A stretch of DNA of 64,000 nucleotides, from contig JAGXRV010000089.1 of NCBI GenBank assembly GCA_018335695.1, positions 1 to 64,000 on the forward strand, given 5' to 3'. The DNA comes from Clostridium sp. (lineage in GTDB: Bacteria > Bacillota > Dethiobacteria > Dethiobacterales > Dethiobacteraceae). Under the pieces are notes generated by a model that was not told the origin of the DNA, did not search any database, and saw only the letters and a program-made list of their open reading frames with translations. The position numbers were made by a program, and so were the translations under genes. Positions within the stretch are counted from its first letter, which is position 1; the number at the start of each line of letters is the position of its first letter. Shown one piece after another: positions 1 to 8,259 of the stretch.

Positions 1-333
1 CTAAAACATAAACATTAATTTTCATCTTCATACTGCAGGGGGAGATCGTTAATTTCCTTGGAGGCATTCAAAGACCTCGCTGGTTAGCGTGATCCCCCCT
101 CACCTCCCATAAGTGCGTATTTGTACGATGGATAAAACCCGGATCATTGCCAGGTTGCACCTCTGTGGCTTGAGTAGGTGAGGCCCCTGAGTTGTTATGA
201 AGAAGAAAGTTGATAAAACAAACCCTGCTAGTTGCTGTTAATTTTTTACATTTTGACAGAAGGGTATTCTTTTGTCTTTTAGCAATTGACAATAGTACGC
301 TATGCTATATGAGAAAGCCTGCCGGAGGAAATG
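1..333. other. Edge region without a supported gene
   Basis: About 330 bases with no open frame that I can defend. A 74-codon minus-strand frame exists (68-292) but lacks a recognisable ribosome binding site or family, so I do not call it. The DNA between about 90 and 215 is GC-richer than its flanks and could be the end of a gene or mobile element lying mostly outside the window. No terminator or promoter was clear. Confidence 0.4.
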
Positions 334-960
334 ATGCTAAATTCGATCGCAGCTCTGCTAAAAATAATGAGCAGTAAGGCGTCTTCTCCCGGCTTTGAAG
401 GGCGGCGCTTCTGGGCGCAAGTCTTGCAAAACAACGGAGATAGTGCGCTTTTAGAATCGTCCGGCGAAAAATTTTCGGCAATATTACAGACGGCTGTTAA
501 TCCCGGCGAAAAACTGCTCTTAGAGCAGCTTTTCGCTAAGGATAACAAGCTCTACTGTAAGATTTTACAGCAGCAGCCGGCTGCGGAGCCGGGAAATCTG
601 CCTAATAATTCGTTTTATCTGTTTTGGCAGCAGAGGGAAACACTTCGCACTCCCTATCTGTTAACGGCAACAGAGGAGGAAGGGAGGTCGGAGTGTGCAG
701 CAGGAGGTCAGCAATGGAGCTTTACACTCTATACTGAAAATTTAGGAGCTGTAACGATTTTGGCTCGCTATAAACAAGGCTGTGCGGAATGCAGTATCCT
801 GGTAGATAATGAAGACGCCGCAAGCAGCCTTGCTCATCTTATTGATTTGTTTTCACCGCCTGAATCGTCAACTTCCCTGCTAACGGGCATCCGGATTGTG
901 AAGCCGGCTGGGAAGAGCAATACAAGCGGTACAGGCGGATGTCTTGACCATGTAAGGTAA
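334..960 (+). CDS. Hypothetical protein, YlqG-like position
   Basis: A 208-residue protein with no signal peptide or membrane segment and no catalytic motif I recognise. It directly precedes a YlqH-like gene, with nine bases between its stop and that gene's ATG. In Bacillus subtilis the same place is held by YlqG, a protein with weak similarity to the C-terminal part of the flagellar hook-length protein FliK. That comparison is from gene order and general character only; I cannot align it here. Two ATG codons stand in tandem (331 and 334). I prefer 334 because the GGAGG at 324-328 then has a five-base spacer. The function is unknown. Confidence 0.7.
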   Translation: MLNSIAALLKIMSSKASSPGFEGRRFWAQVLQNNGDSALLESSGEKFSAILQTAVNPGEKLLLEQLFAKDNKLYCKILQQQPAAEPGNLPNNSFYLFWQQRETLRTPYLLTATEEEGRSECAAGGQQWSFTLYTENLGAVTILARYKQGCAECSILVDNEDAASSLAHLIDLFSPPESSTSLLTGIRIVKPAGKSNTSGTGGCLDHVR

Positions 961-969
961 GGAGTTGTG

Positions 970-1266
970 ATGAAAAAGCGGAAAAAGGCGGTTGCCTTGC
1001 GTTACAGTCAGGAAAAGGAGCAGGCACCTCGTGTGGTGGCTTCCGGTGCGGGTTTTCTAGCTGAAAAAATTCTGGAAATTGCGCAAAAAAACGGCGTATC
1101 CGTCAGAGAAGATAGTGTGTTGGCAGAGGCACTGAGCCTTGTCGAGTTTGGCAGTGAAATCCCTGAAGAATTGTATCTTGCAGTGGCTCAAATTTTGGCG
1201 GAAATCATTAGCGCAGATCAAAAACAGCAGAAATACATCTCCCCTCTCCCTCCGGCAGAGGGCTAG
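970..1266 (+). CDS. FlhB C-terminal-like protein (YlqH family)
   Basis: A 98-residue protein matching the cytoplasmic C-terminal domain of FlhB/EscU export-switch proteins: the pattern AVALRY, then APRVVASGAGFLAEKI, then NGV near residue 40 and EIPEELY near residue 65. It lacks the transmembrane part and the NPTH autocleavage motif of full FlhB, as expected for the YlqH family, whose function is unknown. ATG 970 is preferred over GTG 967 because AAGGAG at 959-964 is five bases from it. The last ten or so codons lie in a CCCTCTCCC-type intergenic repeat, so the native C-terminus may have been replaced by repeat sequence. Confidence 0.8.
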   Translation: MKKRKKAVALRYSQEKEQAPRVVASGAGFLAEKILEIAQKNGVSVREDSVLAEALSLVEFGSEIPEELYLAVAQILAEIISADQKQQKYISPLPPAEG

Positions 1267-1270
1267 GGTG
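1241..1270. repeat. CCCTCTCCC/GAGGG palindromic repeat
   Basis: Imperfect palindrome of the form CCCCTCTCCC...AGAGGGCTAGGG. It overlaps the last codons and stop of the YlqH-like gene. The pattern resembles common dispersed intergenic repeats of bacteria. No second full copy was noticed in the window. Confidence 0.4.
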
Positions 1271-1306
1271 ATGGCAGACGCCGAACATGAGCAAGCAAAT
1301 CTATAC

Positions 1307-1360
1307 AAAACCGGGTAGAAGATTGACCCTTTAGGTCTGACTTCTACCCGGTTTTTTTTG
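1307..1360 (+). terminator. Intrinsic terminator after ylqH-like gene
   Basis: Stem AAACCGGGTAGAAG pairs with CTTCTACCCGGTTT and is followed by a run of T. This is a strong rho-independent terminator for the two upstream genes. Confidence 0.9.
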
Positions 1361-1648
1361 TTGGAAATTATATCAAAACACGGAGCGTTTTTATTAGGTA
1401 TTGCATACTCACCCAGCTGCTTCGCTCGCACGTTTTCGTGGTCCAAGGGGACAGGTGATTTGTCCCACTCTTCCACGCGACCACCCCGCCCTTGCGGGCA
1501 CCCCTCCAGGGGAGGGGAATTTTTGTAGCAGGAAATTATATTGTTTCCGACGTAATGGGGGTGTCGCAGGGCGGCTCCTTTTCGGGCGGGTTTCAAACCC
1601 GCCCTGCAAGACGCGTCAGCTGATAGAAAACGAGAAGCGTCTTTTTTG
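1361..1648. repeat. GC-rich repeat cluster between ylqH-like and ychF-like genes
   Basis: No gene is supported here. The stretch holds a CACCCCTCCA-GGGGAGGGGAATT element (1480-1523) also present, slightly diverged, at 50710-50753; a perfect GGGCGGGTTT-CAA hairpin (1584-1604); and a terminator-like element (1608-1647) repeated at 48706-48749. Short open frames across it are composed of repeat sequence and are not credible genes. Confidence 0.6.
1608..1647 (+). repeat. Dispersed terminator-like repeat, copy 1
   Basis: AAGACGC...GCGTCTTTTTT hairpin with a loop containing GTCAGCTGATAGAAA. The minus-strand element at 48706-48749 is almost identical, including the loop. It ends one base before the stop of the ychF-like gene. 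Confidence 0.65.
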
Positions 1649-2701
1649 TCATACATTAAAACGAAAATTGATAATGTCTCCGTCTTTAACCAAATATTCT
1701 TTTCCTTCCAGGCGCAGTTTGCCTTGATCACGCGCGACTTTCAGTGAGCCGCCCAGCGCGAGAAAATCGGTATAATTTATCACTTCAGCACGAATGAAAC
1801 CGCGTTCGATATCGGAGTGAATTTTGCCGGCCGCTTTTTTAGCCGCTGTGCCGGATCTGACAGTCCAAGCGCGCACCTCATCTTCGCCTACCGTAAAAAA
1901 TGAAATTAGTTCAAGTAGGCTGTAAGCAGCAGCAGCGAAACGGGCAATGCCTGACTGAGTCAGTCCGTACTCGGCAAGAAAAACTTCCTGCTCTTGTTTA
2001 TTCATCCGGCTGATTTCCATTTCTAAGCTGCCGCAAAACTCTACCAGCGGGTAACCGTTCTCCTTGGAGAGTGTCTGCAAACTTGCACGACCTTCATAGG
2101 TTAGATTTTGCAGTTGTTCCTCGTCAAGATTTATAGCTGCCAAGATTGGTCGAGAAGAGAGAAAAGCATAGTTTTTCAGAACAGGCTCATCGTCTGCGCT
2201 CCAAGAACCGGCAAAAATAGGCTTTGTCTCTTCCAGCAGCTCCTGACACTTCCTTAAGACTCTTTCTTCCTCCGGAGTGCGTTTCTTATCTTTGTTGCGG
2301 GCTAAAATTGTTTCCACTTGACAGAGATCACTAAGAATCATTTCATGCAAAAAACCGGAAAAAGCAGCATCCGGCGGCACAGGCGATTTTGGCCAAGGCA
2401 CTGATTGATCATTATGCGCGCGCACAACAACGGCCAAAGCATCACATGCTTTTAAGCGGCCGGCAATTTCCCCTGTAATCTCGCAACCGCTGCCAAGAGA
2501 AGGGAAGTCGGCGCATTCAACTGTTGCGTATGTAGTTTTTTTGGGTTTAAAAATTTTAACCAATTCTTCAATTCGCTCGTCAGGAACTCGTGCTGCTCCC
2601 TGGAGGACGGTTCCTTTGCTGTTTGTTCCGCAAGCGCCGGTTAACAGCTGAAAAAGGATTGTTTTGCCTGATAAAGCCGGGCCGATAATGCCAATTTTCA
2701 T
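1649..2701 (-). CDS. YchF/OBG-family nucleotide-binding protein
   Basis: A 350-residue P-loop protein of the OBG/YchF class. The P-loop is GPALSGKT near residues 7-14. The base-recognition motif reads NLDE instead of the GTP-specific NKxD; ATP-preferring YchF proteins carry a similar NMxE. The C-terminus (GFIRAEV..., then KVARDQGKLRLEGKEYLVKDGD) is the DUF933/TGS-like domain that closes YchF proteins. The family binds ribosomes and has been linked to translation and stress responses. The P-loop departs from the classical GxPNVGKS, so this may be a divergent paralogue and not the house-keeping YchF. ATG 2701 is preferred over an upstream in-frame ATG at 2803 because GAGGTGG precedes it and the P-loop then lies at the usual distance. 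Confidence 0.8.
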   Translation of the reverse strand: MKIGIIGPALSGKTILFQLLTGACGTNSKGTVLQGAARVPDERIEELVKIFKPKKTTYATVECADFPSLGSGCEITGEIAGRLKACDALAVVVRAHNDQSVPWPKSPVPPDAAFSGFLHEMILSDLCQVETILARNKDKKRTPEEERVLRKCQELLEETKPIFAGSWSADDEPVLKNYAFLSSRPILAAINLDEEQLQNLTYEGRASLQTLSKENGYPLVEFCGSLEMEISRMNKQEQEVFLAEYGLTQSGIARFAAAAYSLLELISFFTVGEDEVRAWTVRSGTAAKKAAGKIHSDIERGFIRAEVINYTDFLALGGSLKVARDQGKLRLEGKEYLVKDGDIINFRFNV

Positions 2702-3064
2702 CTTCTTTTCCACCTCACGATACACATCATAGCGCAGGCACAGGCTGCTGTCAACACCGGTGACTTCTACTTTTTTTTTTGCTGAAAAATGTGGGATTTT
2801 CACTTTCGCCTGAACATTCGGAATGATTTTTATTTTATCTTACGGCTCCAGCAGGAATTTGCTTAATTATCGCTAATATATATTTTCAGTAAAACTGATG
2901 GTCAGACCAGTCTGCGAATTTTTTGAAAGAGGCTTACTATTGAATTAATAAGCGTATCGTAAACCCTGGAAGTCTGTCAGGTAACTTGACGGAGGTGATT
3001 TGCGGAGAAAAAGCTATAAACTTTCTTTTACATCAGTGAAAACAAAAATTAAGGAGGGGAAAAA
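2702..3064. other. Divergent intergenic region (ychF-like / dctP)
   Basis: About 360 bases without a gene between two divergent transcription units. It contains the candidate GntR operator at 2899-2909. A possible plus-strand promoter lies near TTGCTT (about 2859) with an AT-rich stretch 16 bases downstream; it is weak. AAGGAGGGG at about 3051-3059 is the dctP ribosome binding site. Confidence 0.5.
2899..2909. promoter_or_regulatory. Candidate FadR/GntR-type operator
   Basis: Perfect palindrome TGGTCAGACCA, 156 bases upstream of dctP. It fits the TNGTNNNACNA operator of FadR-subfamily GntR regulators (PdhR, LldR and FadR sites are of this form). A FadR-type regulator is encoded downstream in the same gene run at 6187-6933, so autoregulation of the transporter-racemase operon is a reasonable inference. 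Confidence 0.6.
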
Positions 3065-4169
3065 ATGTTTAGCAAACGTAAGTTAATGGTAGTTTCGTTC
3101 TTTCTGATTACTGCATTACTGGTAGTTGCCGGTTGCGCCAACAGACAGCCGGCTGCTCCTGCGGGCGGTCAGGCGGCGCCTCAGCAAACCTTCAGAGCTA
3201 CAAGTGGCCACCACTTGGCCGAGTTCTATCATGCTGCACCAGATGCCGGTCAGATGGGCGGAGGATGTTAATAAAGCCAGCGGCGGCCGCCTGCAAATTG
3301 AAGTCCACCCTGCCGGCGCGCTTGTCGGCGCACCCGAAGTGCTCGATGCCACTAACACCAAAACGATTGACGGCTACCATACTTTTGGCGGCTACTGGAT
3401 CGGCAAAATGCCTGCTGCTCCTTTCTTTTCCGCAGTACCGATGACGCTTGAGCCGTTTATGCATTTGGTCTGGATTTATGAGGGCGGCGGCCTTGATCTC
3501 TGGCAGAGAATGTACGATGAGGCAGGCTATAATGTTAAAATCCTGCCGCTTGGTATCACTCACCCGGAGATACTCGCTTGGTCAAACAGGCCGTTGAGTA
3601 AAATTGAAGATTGGCGAGGGCTTAAATACCGCACAGTCGGCTGGTGGGCGGAAATTTTACGGGAAAACAATGTTGCTGTAACCACACTGCCGGCGGCAGA
3701 GTTGTATCCTTCGCTGGAACGCGGAGTGCTTGATGCTCTTGAATTCAGCACACCGTATAATGACCAAGTATTAGCCTTTAATGAAGTTGCCAAATATCTT
3801 GCAGGCCCCGGAATGCACCAGCCTGCCACACTTTTCTATGTAGGTATCAACAAAGATTCCTGGAACGCTCTGCCGGATGATTTGAAAGCTCTGCTGGAGA
3901 CAACGGCTCGTTCCACCACGCTTTGGAGTTGGTCAAAGGATTTCAACGAGAGCATGAAAGCACTTGAAGCTTTTGAAAAAGCGGGAGTAAACTTGGTTGA
4001 AGTCGATGAAGCCACCCAGCAAAAACTAAAAGAAGATACTTGGGCGTTATTAGATAAGCGCGCTCAGGAACAGGGCGGAATATTTGCCGAGACTTGGCAG
4101 TCAATTAAAGATTTCCGCGCCAGGTTTGTCGATTATGAAGACTTTATGATGCCTATCAGAATCGAATAA
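3065..4169 (+). pseudogene. dctP: TRAP transporter substrate-binding protein DctP, frameshifted
   Basis: The gene starts well: AAGGAGGGG, ATG 3065, then a lipoprotein signal with lipobox VVAGC ending at Cys24. That frame stops at 3269-3271. From about 3195 the rest of the protein (ELQVATTWPSS... to the stop at 4169) continues in the +1 frame, giving the standard DctP/TakP-like fold with the solute-binding stretches KTIDGYHTFGGYWIGK and the LKYRTVGWWAEIL segment. One extra base between about 3190 and 3198 explains it. DctP binds the solute outside the membrane and passes it to DctQM. The remaining sequence shows no other damage, so a sequencing error or a very recent mutation is more likely than an old pseudogene. 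Substrate is unknown; neighbours larA/larB suggest a 2-hydroxy or 2-oxo acid. Confidence 0.85.
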
Positions 4170-4186
4170 ACAAAGATAACTACGGC

Positions 4187-4224
4187 GTAAAGCTTGCCGC
4201 TGGCCAAAAGCAGGCAAGCTTTAC
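4187..4224 (+). promoter_or_regulatory. Intercistronic stem-loop between dctP and dctQ
   Basis: Perfect 12-bp stem GTAAAGCTTGCC / GGCAAGCTTTAC with a 14-base loop. No T-run follows, so it is unlikely to be a full terminator. Such hairpins behind binding-protein genes commonly protect the upstream mRNA and lower expression of the membrane subunits. Confidence 0.7.
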
Positions 4225-4264
4225 CCGGTTTCAAAGCCGTCCGCGGCGGAAAGGAGTGACAGGT

Positions 4265-4783
4265 TTGCAGATACTGAGAACTATTTTGGGAACGGTAGAC
4301 AAAGTTAATGAAACACTTGCTAAAACATTTTCCTGGGGCATGTTCTTGCTTGTGATTACCATGGCCTACGAAGTAACGGCTCGCTATGTGTTTCAAAGCC
4401 CGACCATCTGGAGCTATGATGTCAGTTATTTTCTTTCAAGCCTTGCGCTGATGATGGGTATGGCCTACACGCTAAAGAGCAAGGGTCATGTCAATATCGA
4501 TATTATTTACGGTCGCTTTTCTCCCAGAAATAAAGCGCGGATAGACATTGTTTTTGCGTTGCTGCTCTTTTTTCCTTTGTGGCTGCTGATGAGCGGTGTA
4601 ATGATCGAACATGTGCAGTTTTCCTGGGGGATGCGAGAAAGAAGCTGGGTCGGTTCTTGGCTGCCAATTATTTACCCCTATAAAACCTGGGTAACTATCG
4701 GTGTGATTATGTTGTTATTGCAGGGAACGGCTGAGTTTATCCGTGACATTTATGTTGCCATTACCGGAGGTGAACGCCCTTGA
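4265..4783 (+). CDS. dctQ: TRAP transporter small permease DctQ
   Basis: A 172-residue membrane protein with four predicted hydrophobic segments (about residues 20-40, 50-70, 90-115 and 135-155). It carries DctQ-family features: the YEVTARYVF stretch after the first segment, then WSYDVSYFL and GHVNIDI. DctQ joins DctM in the membrane to form the Na+-driven TRAP permease. The likely start is TTG 4265, eight bases after AAGGAG (4251-4256); a GTG at 4256 lies inside that site. The stop overlaps the dctM start by three bases, indicating translational coupling. Confidence 0.85.
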   Translation: MQILRTILGTVDKVNETLAKTFSWGMFLLVITMAYEVTARYVFQSPTIWSYDVSYFLSSLALMMGMAYTLKSKGHVNIDIIYGRFSPRNKARIDIVFALLLFFPLWLLMSGVMIEHVQFSWGMRERSWVGSWLPIIYPYKTWVTIGVIMLLLQGTAEFIRDIYVAITGGERP

Positions 4784-6102
4784 CTCCCGAAGCTATTATC
4801 TATTCCATGTTGCTTTCTCTTATCGTACTGATTATCTTGGGTTATCCGGTAGCCTTCGTGCTTGGCGGTATCGCCGCGATTTTCGGCCTGCTTTTTATCG
4901 GTCCTCAGGTTGTCAATATTTTTATGTTGCGTATTTTCGGTATTACATCGGATTATTTGTTGATTGCTATCCCGTTATTTGTCTTCATGGGGGTAGCCAT
5001 TGAAAAGTCAGGTCTTGCAAGCCGATTGTATGACGCTATTTATGTGTTAACCGGGCGCCTGCGTGGAGGATTGGCTTTAGCCGCTGTTATCACCTGCACT
5101 ATTTTTGCTGCCGCCACCGGGGTAGTCGGCGCGGCAGTAGTCAGTATGGGTCTGCTGGCGCTGCCATCTATGCTGAGATACAAGTATAACAAGTCCCTTG
5201 CTACCGGCTCAATTTGTGCCGGCGGTACGCTGGGGATTTTAATTCCGCCTAGTGTGTTAATTCTCGTCTATGCACCTCTGGCAGGCATCTCCGCCGGGGA
5301 GCTTTTGATGGCAGCCTTTATTCCCGGTTTTGTGCTTTCGATTCTTTATATACTGTACATTGCCATCCGTTGTTATTTCCAACCGGAATTAGGGCCTGCC
5401 ATGCCGGCTGAAGCCCTGGCGCAGTTTACCTGGCAGAAAAAACTAAACATGTTCCTGACTTCGGTCGTGCCGGTCAGCGTTTTGATTCTCGCAGTACTCG
5501 GCAGTATCTTTTTTGGTCTTGCCGCACCGACGGAAGCTGCCGGTATCGGCGCTTTTGCTTCTTTGTTGCTGGCAGCCGCCTACGGCCAGTTAAACTTAAA
5601 AAACTTAAAAGAGATTGCCGAGCGTTCCGTAGTTATTAGTTGTATGGTTTATCTTGTAATGATCGGAGCCAGCTTTTTCACGACCGTGTTTATTCATTTA
5701 GGCGGCGGAACGATGATCACTAACTTAGTGCTTGGTCTGCCTTTCCCTGACTGGGGCATAGTTCTTTCGATGTTTTTAATCGTTTTTGTGATGGGCGCTT
5801 TTATTGATTGGATTGGTATTTTAATGATTGTTGTGCCGCTATTTTCGCCTATTGCCGCAGCGCTTGGTTTGAATCCTATTTGGTTTGCGATGATGGTAAT
5901 CGTGATTATGCAAACCTCGTTCCTGACGCCGCCTTTTGCCTACTCTATTTTCTATCTGAAAGGGATTGCGCCGCCGGAGGTGCAAACGGCAGATATTTAC
6001 CGTGGAGTGGTGCCGTTTATTATACTGCAGTTTATTGGTATTGGCCTGCTAGCTATTTTCCCGCAACTTATTTTGTGGCTGCCCAGTTTGATGGGAAGAT
6101 GA
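4780..6102 (+). CDS. dctM: TRAP transporter large permease DctM
   Basis: A 440-residue polytopic membrane protein with about twelve hydrophobic segments and the DctM signatures GVVGAAVVSMG, GGTLGILIPPS and FLTPPFAYSIFYLKG. It is the ion-coupled transport subunit of the TRAP system. The start is TTG 4780 overlapping the dctQ stop, with GGAGG about ten bases upstream. Length and motif order are normal for the family. The gene is followed by 84 bases and then the regulator gene. Confidence 0.93.
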   Translation: MTPEAIIYSMLLSLIVLIILGYPVAFVLGGIAAIFGLLFIGPQVVNIFMLRIFGITSDYLLIAIPLFVFMGVAIEKSGLASRLYDAIYVLTGRLRGGLALAAVITCTIFAAATGVVGAAVVSMGLLALPSMLRYKYNKSLATGSICAGGTLGILIPPSVLILVYAPLAGISAGELLMAAFIPGFVLSILYILYIAIRCYFQPELGPAMPAEALAQFTWQKKLNMFLTSVVPVSVLILAVLGSIFFGLAAPTEAAGIGAFASLLLAAAYGQLNLKNLKEIAERSVVISCMVYLVMIGASFFTTVFIHLGGGTMITNLVLGLPFPDWGIVLSMFLIVFVMGAFIDWIGILMIVVPLFSPIAAALGLNPIWFAMMVIVIMQTSFLTPPFAYSIFYLKGIAPPEVQTADIYRGVVPFIILQFIGIGLLAIFPQLILWLPSLMGR

Positions 6103-6186
6103 CTAATGTTCACTGCTGTGATATATTAAGAGATGAATTTATAAAAATTTAGCTTGAGAGCCAGAGGAGATGTGTGGGAGAAGAAG

Positions 6187-6933
6187 ATGTTTAGACCAAT
6201 CAAACAAAAAAGAGTTTACGAAGAAATTCTCTGTCAAATTAAAGATCTGCTTGCTAAGGGGGCGCTGAAGCCTGGTGATCGCCTGTTTTCTGAGCGCGAG
6301 CTGGCTGAAATGCTGCAGGTCAGCCGTGCTTCTATTCGCGAGGCGTTTAGCGCCCTTGATATGCTTGGTATCCTAGAGAGCAAACCTGGGGAAGGTACTT
6401 TTATCCGCCAGTCGCCGCTCGATTCTCCTTTTAATCCGCTTGCGCTTGTTTATCTGCTTTATGGAGATAGCAACTTACAGATGATGGAAGTTAGGATGAT
6501 TCTGGAGGCAGAGAGCGCTGCCATAGCAGCTAAGCGTGCCAGCCTGAAAGATCTGGAAAAAATCAGTGCTTGCCTGAAACAGATGGAAACTGATCTGGCA
6601 AACAATGACTTGGGTGAGCTTTCAGACGCTCAATTTCATCTTGCTGTTGCGGAGGCTACCGGGAACAATGTATTGCTGCATATGATGGATACCATCTCGG
6701 GAATGATTGTGGAAACTTTGCGCCATAGCAGACTGCAACTATTTCAGACTTTTGGCAACAAGGAGAAACTCTTGGCGCAGCATAAAAAAATCTTCCAAGC
6801 TATATTTAACAAAAATCCGGAACAGGCTCACGCTGCGATGAAGGAACATCTGCGCTTTGTCATTGAAAAAACGATGGCCTACGAGACAGAACGCACGGAA
6901 TATTTGGCAGAACTTAACCGGAAAGCCGAGTAA
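6187..6933 (+). CDS. FadR-subfamily GntR transcriptional regulator
   Basis: A 248-residue regulator. Residues 5-75 are a GntR winged helix (LKPGDRLFSERELAEML, VSRASIREAFSALDMLGIL, GEGTFI). The remainder is an all-helical FCD ligand-binding domain with the metal-binding histidines expected for the class (FHLAVAEATGN, and a C-terminal MKEHL). FCD regulators sense organic acids such as lactate or pyruvate. ATG 6187 is chosen because GGGAG lies a few bases upstream; an in-frame TTG at 6154 is less likely. It sits between the transporter and larA, so it most likely controls this operon through the palindrome at 2899-2909. Confidence 0.88.
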   Translation: MFRPIKQKRVYEEILCQIKDLLAKGALKPGDRLFSERELAEMLQVSRASIREAFSALDMLGILESKPGEGTFIRQSPLDSPFNPLALVYLLYGDSNLQMMEVRMILEAESAAIAAKRASLKDLEKISACLKQMETDLANNDLGELSDAQFHLAVAEATGNNVLLHMMDTISGMIVETLRHSRLQLFQTFGNKEKLLAQHKKIFQAIFNKNPEQAHAAMKEHLRFVIEKTMAYETERTEYLAELNRKAE

Positions 6934-6950
6934 AGGAGTTGTCAGCAGCT

Positions 6951-8234
6951 ATGCAAGAGCATAAACTTGCATTCGGTAAAAACCACCAGACTCTTACCCT
7001 GGAGCAGGATAAGCTTTTAGGGGTACTGCGACCCAAAAAGCTAGTATCTCCGGAAGACGAAGCGACTGTTGTGCGTAATGCACTTTTAAATCCGATCGGT
7101 TCTCCTCGCCTGCGCGAGATTGCCCAAGCGGGAGAGACGGCTTGCATCGTTGTCGGTGATATGACTAGGTTGTGGGCGCGTTATCATGTGTTGGTACCGC
7201 CGATTCTTGCAGAACTGAATGAGGCAGGGATACCGGATAAAAATATTACGATTGTTTCCGCTACAGGAGCGCATCGTGCCCAGAGCAGTGATGAACACGC
7301 TAAACTGGTGGGAGATGAAGTCTATCGCCGCGTACGCATGGTAGAACACGACTGTCATGCCTCAGATTTGGTTGATTTTGGCAGCACATCCAGAGGCACG
7401 CCTGTTCGTATCAACCGGCATGTGGCTGAAGCCGACAGGGTAATTCTAACGAGCGGTATTGTGCACCATTTTCTCGCCGGTTACGGCGGCGGTAAGAAAG
7501 CAATTATGCCTGGAACGGCTAGTTTTGAGGGAATTATGGCCAACCATCGTCTTTCCTTAAACCCGCATGGTTCCGGATTAAACTCTGAAGTACGTGCCGG
7601 AAAATTGGCCGGCAACCCATTATCGGACGATATGATTGAAGCAGCACGGATGGTTGGAATTGATCTGATAGTTAACTCTATTATCAGTGAAGAACACAAA
7701 GTGGCACACGCTGTTGCTGGAGATTTGGTTGCTGCTCACGAGGCGGGCGCAAACTTAGTAGACGAATATTTTGGTGTGCCGATTTCTGAACAGGCTGATT
7801 TAGTAGTCGCCTCCTGCGGCGGTTATCCGAAAGACATCAATTTTTACCAGACATATAAAACGGCGTACAATATGGTAAGAGCGCTGAAAAAAGGTGGCGT
7901 CGGTATCCTGCTTTCCGAATCTTGCGAAGGTATCGGCAACGAAAAGTTTTTTACTATCTGTGCAGGTTTTGCCGACAACGTTGCGCGAGAGAAAGAACTT
8001 CGTCAGAACTACGAAATTGCCAGCTTTATGGGTTATACTCAGTTGCTTTGGGCTCAGGAAAACAGGCTGATTGTGGTGAGCAGCCTGCCGGAAAAACAGG
8101 TTTGCGAAATGGCAATGACTCCGGCTAAAACAGTGGAAGAAGCGATGCAACTGGCCAGGACTTGGTTACCGGATGATTTTAGCGCTTATATTATGCCTGC
8201 CGGCGCCGCCACTTTTCCTATCTTAAAAAACTGA
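6951..8234 (+). CDS. larA: LarA-family nickel-pincer-dependent 2-hydroxyacid racemase/epimerase
   Basis: A 427-residue LarA-family enzyme. In this numbering the key positions agree with Lactiplantibacillus plantarum lactate racemase: His108 (in TGAHR), the HHF pair at about 172-173, the GGGKK lysines at 182-183 where the nickel-pincer nucleotide is attached, and His199 in ANHRL. LarA racemises lactate; many relatives act on other 2-hydroxyacids, so the substrate is open. ATG 6951 gives the family-like N-terminus; AAGGAG is 12 bases upstream, somewhat far. It follows the regulator and precedes larB. The cofactor genes larC and larE are not in the window and must be elsewhere if the enzyme is active. 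Confidence 0.88.
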   Translation: MQEHKLAFGKNHQTLTLEQDKLLGVLRPKKLVSPEDEATVVRNALLNPIGSPRLREIAQAGETACIVVGDMTRLWARYHVLVPPILAELNEAGIPDKNITIVSATGAHRAQSSDEHAKLVGDEVYRRVRMVEHDCHASDLVDFGSTSRGTPVRINRHVAEADRVILTSGIVHHFLAGYGGGKKAIMPGTASFEGIMANHRLSLNPHGSGLNSEVRAGKLAGNPLSDDMIEAARMVGIDLIVNSIISEEHKVAHAVAGDLVAAHEAGANLVDEYFGVPISEQADLVVASCGGYPKDINFYQTYKTAYNMVRALKKGGVGILLSESCEGIGNEKFFTICAGFADNVAREKELRQNYEIASFMGYTQLLWAQENRLIVVSSLPEKQVCEMAMTPAKTVEEAMQLARTWLPDDFSAYIMPAGAATFPILKN

Positions 8235-8259
8235 TCAGCCGAATTTAAAGGAGAAATCA

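Noticed and set aside
68-292. 74-codon minus-strand frame
   Set aside because: No ribosome binding site, no recognisable family and window-edge location; it may be part of something outside but cannot be supported.
1-300. Possible M-box or cobalamin riboswitch
   Set aside because: A TAGGTGAGGCCCCT stretch recalls the M-box start, but the other conserved blocks are missing; no cobalamin-box motif was found.
1401-1727. Open frames through the repeat cluster
   Set aside because: They consist of palindromic repeats and the terminator-like element and overlap the end of the ychF-like gene.
1057-1731. 224-codon minus-strand frame
   Set aside because: It is a shadow of ylqH, a terminator and repeats.
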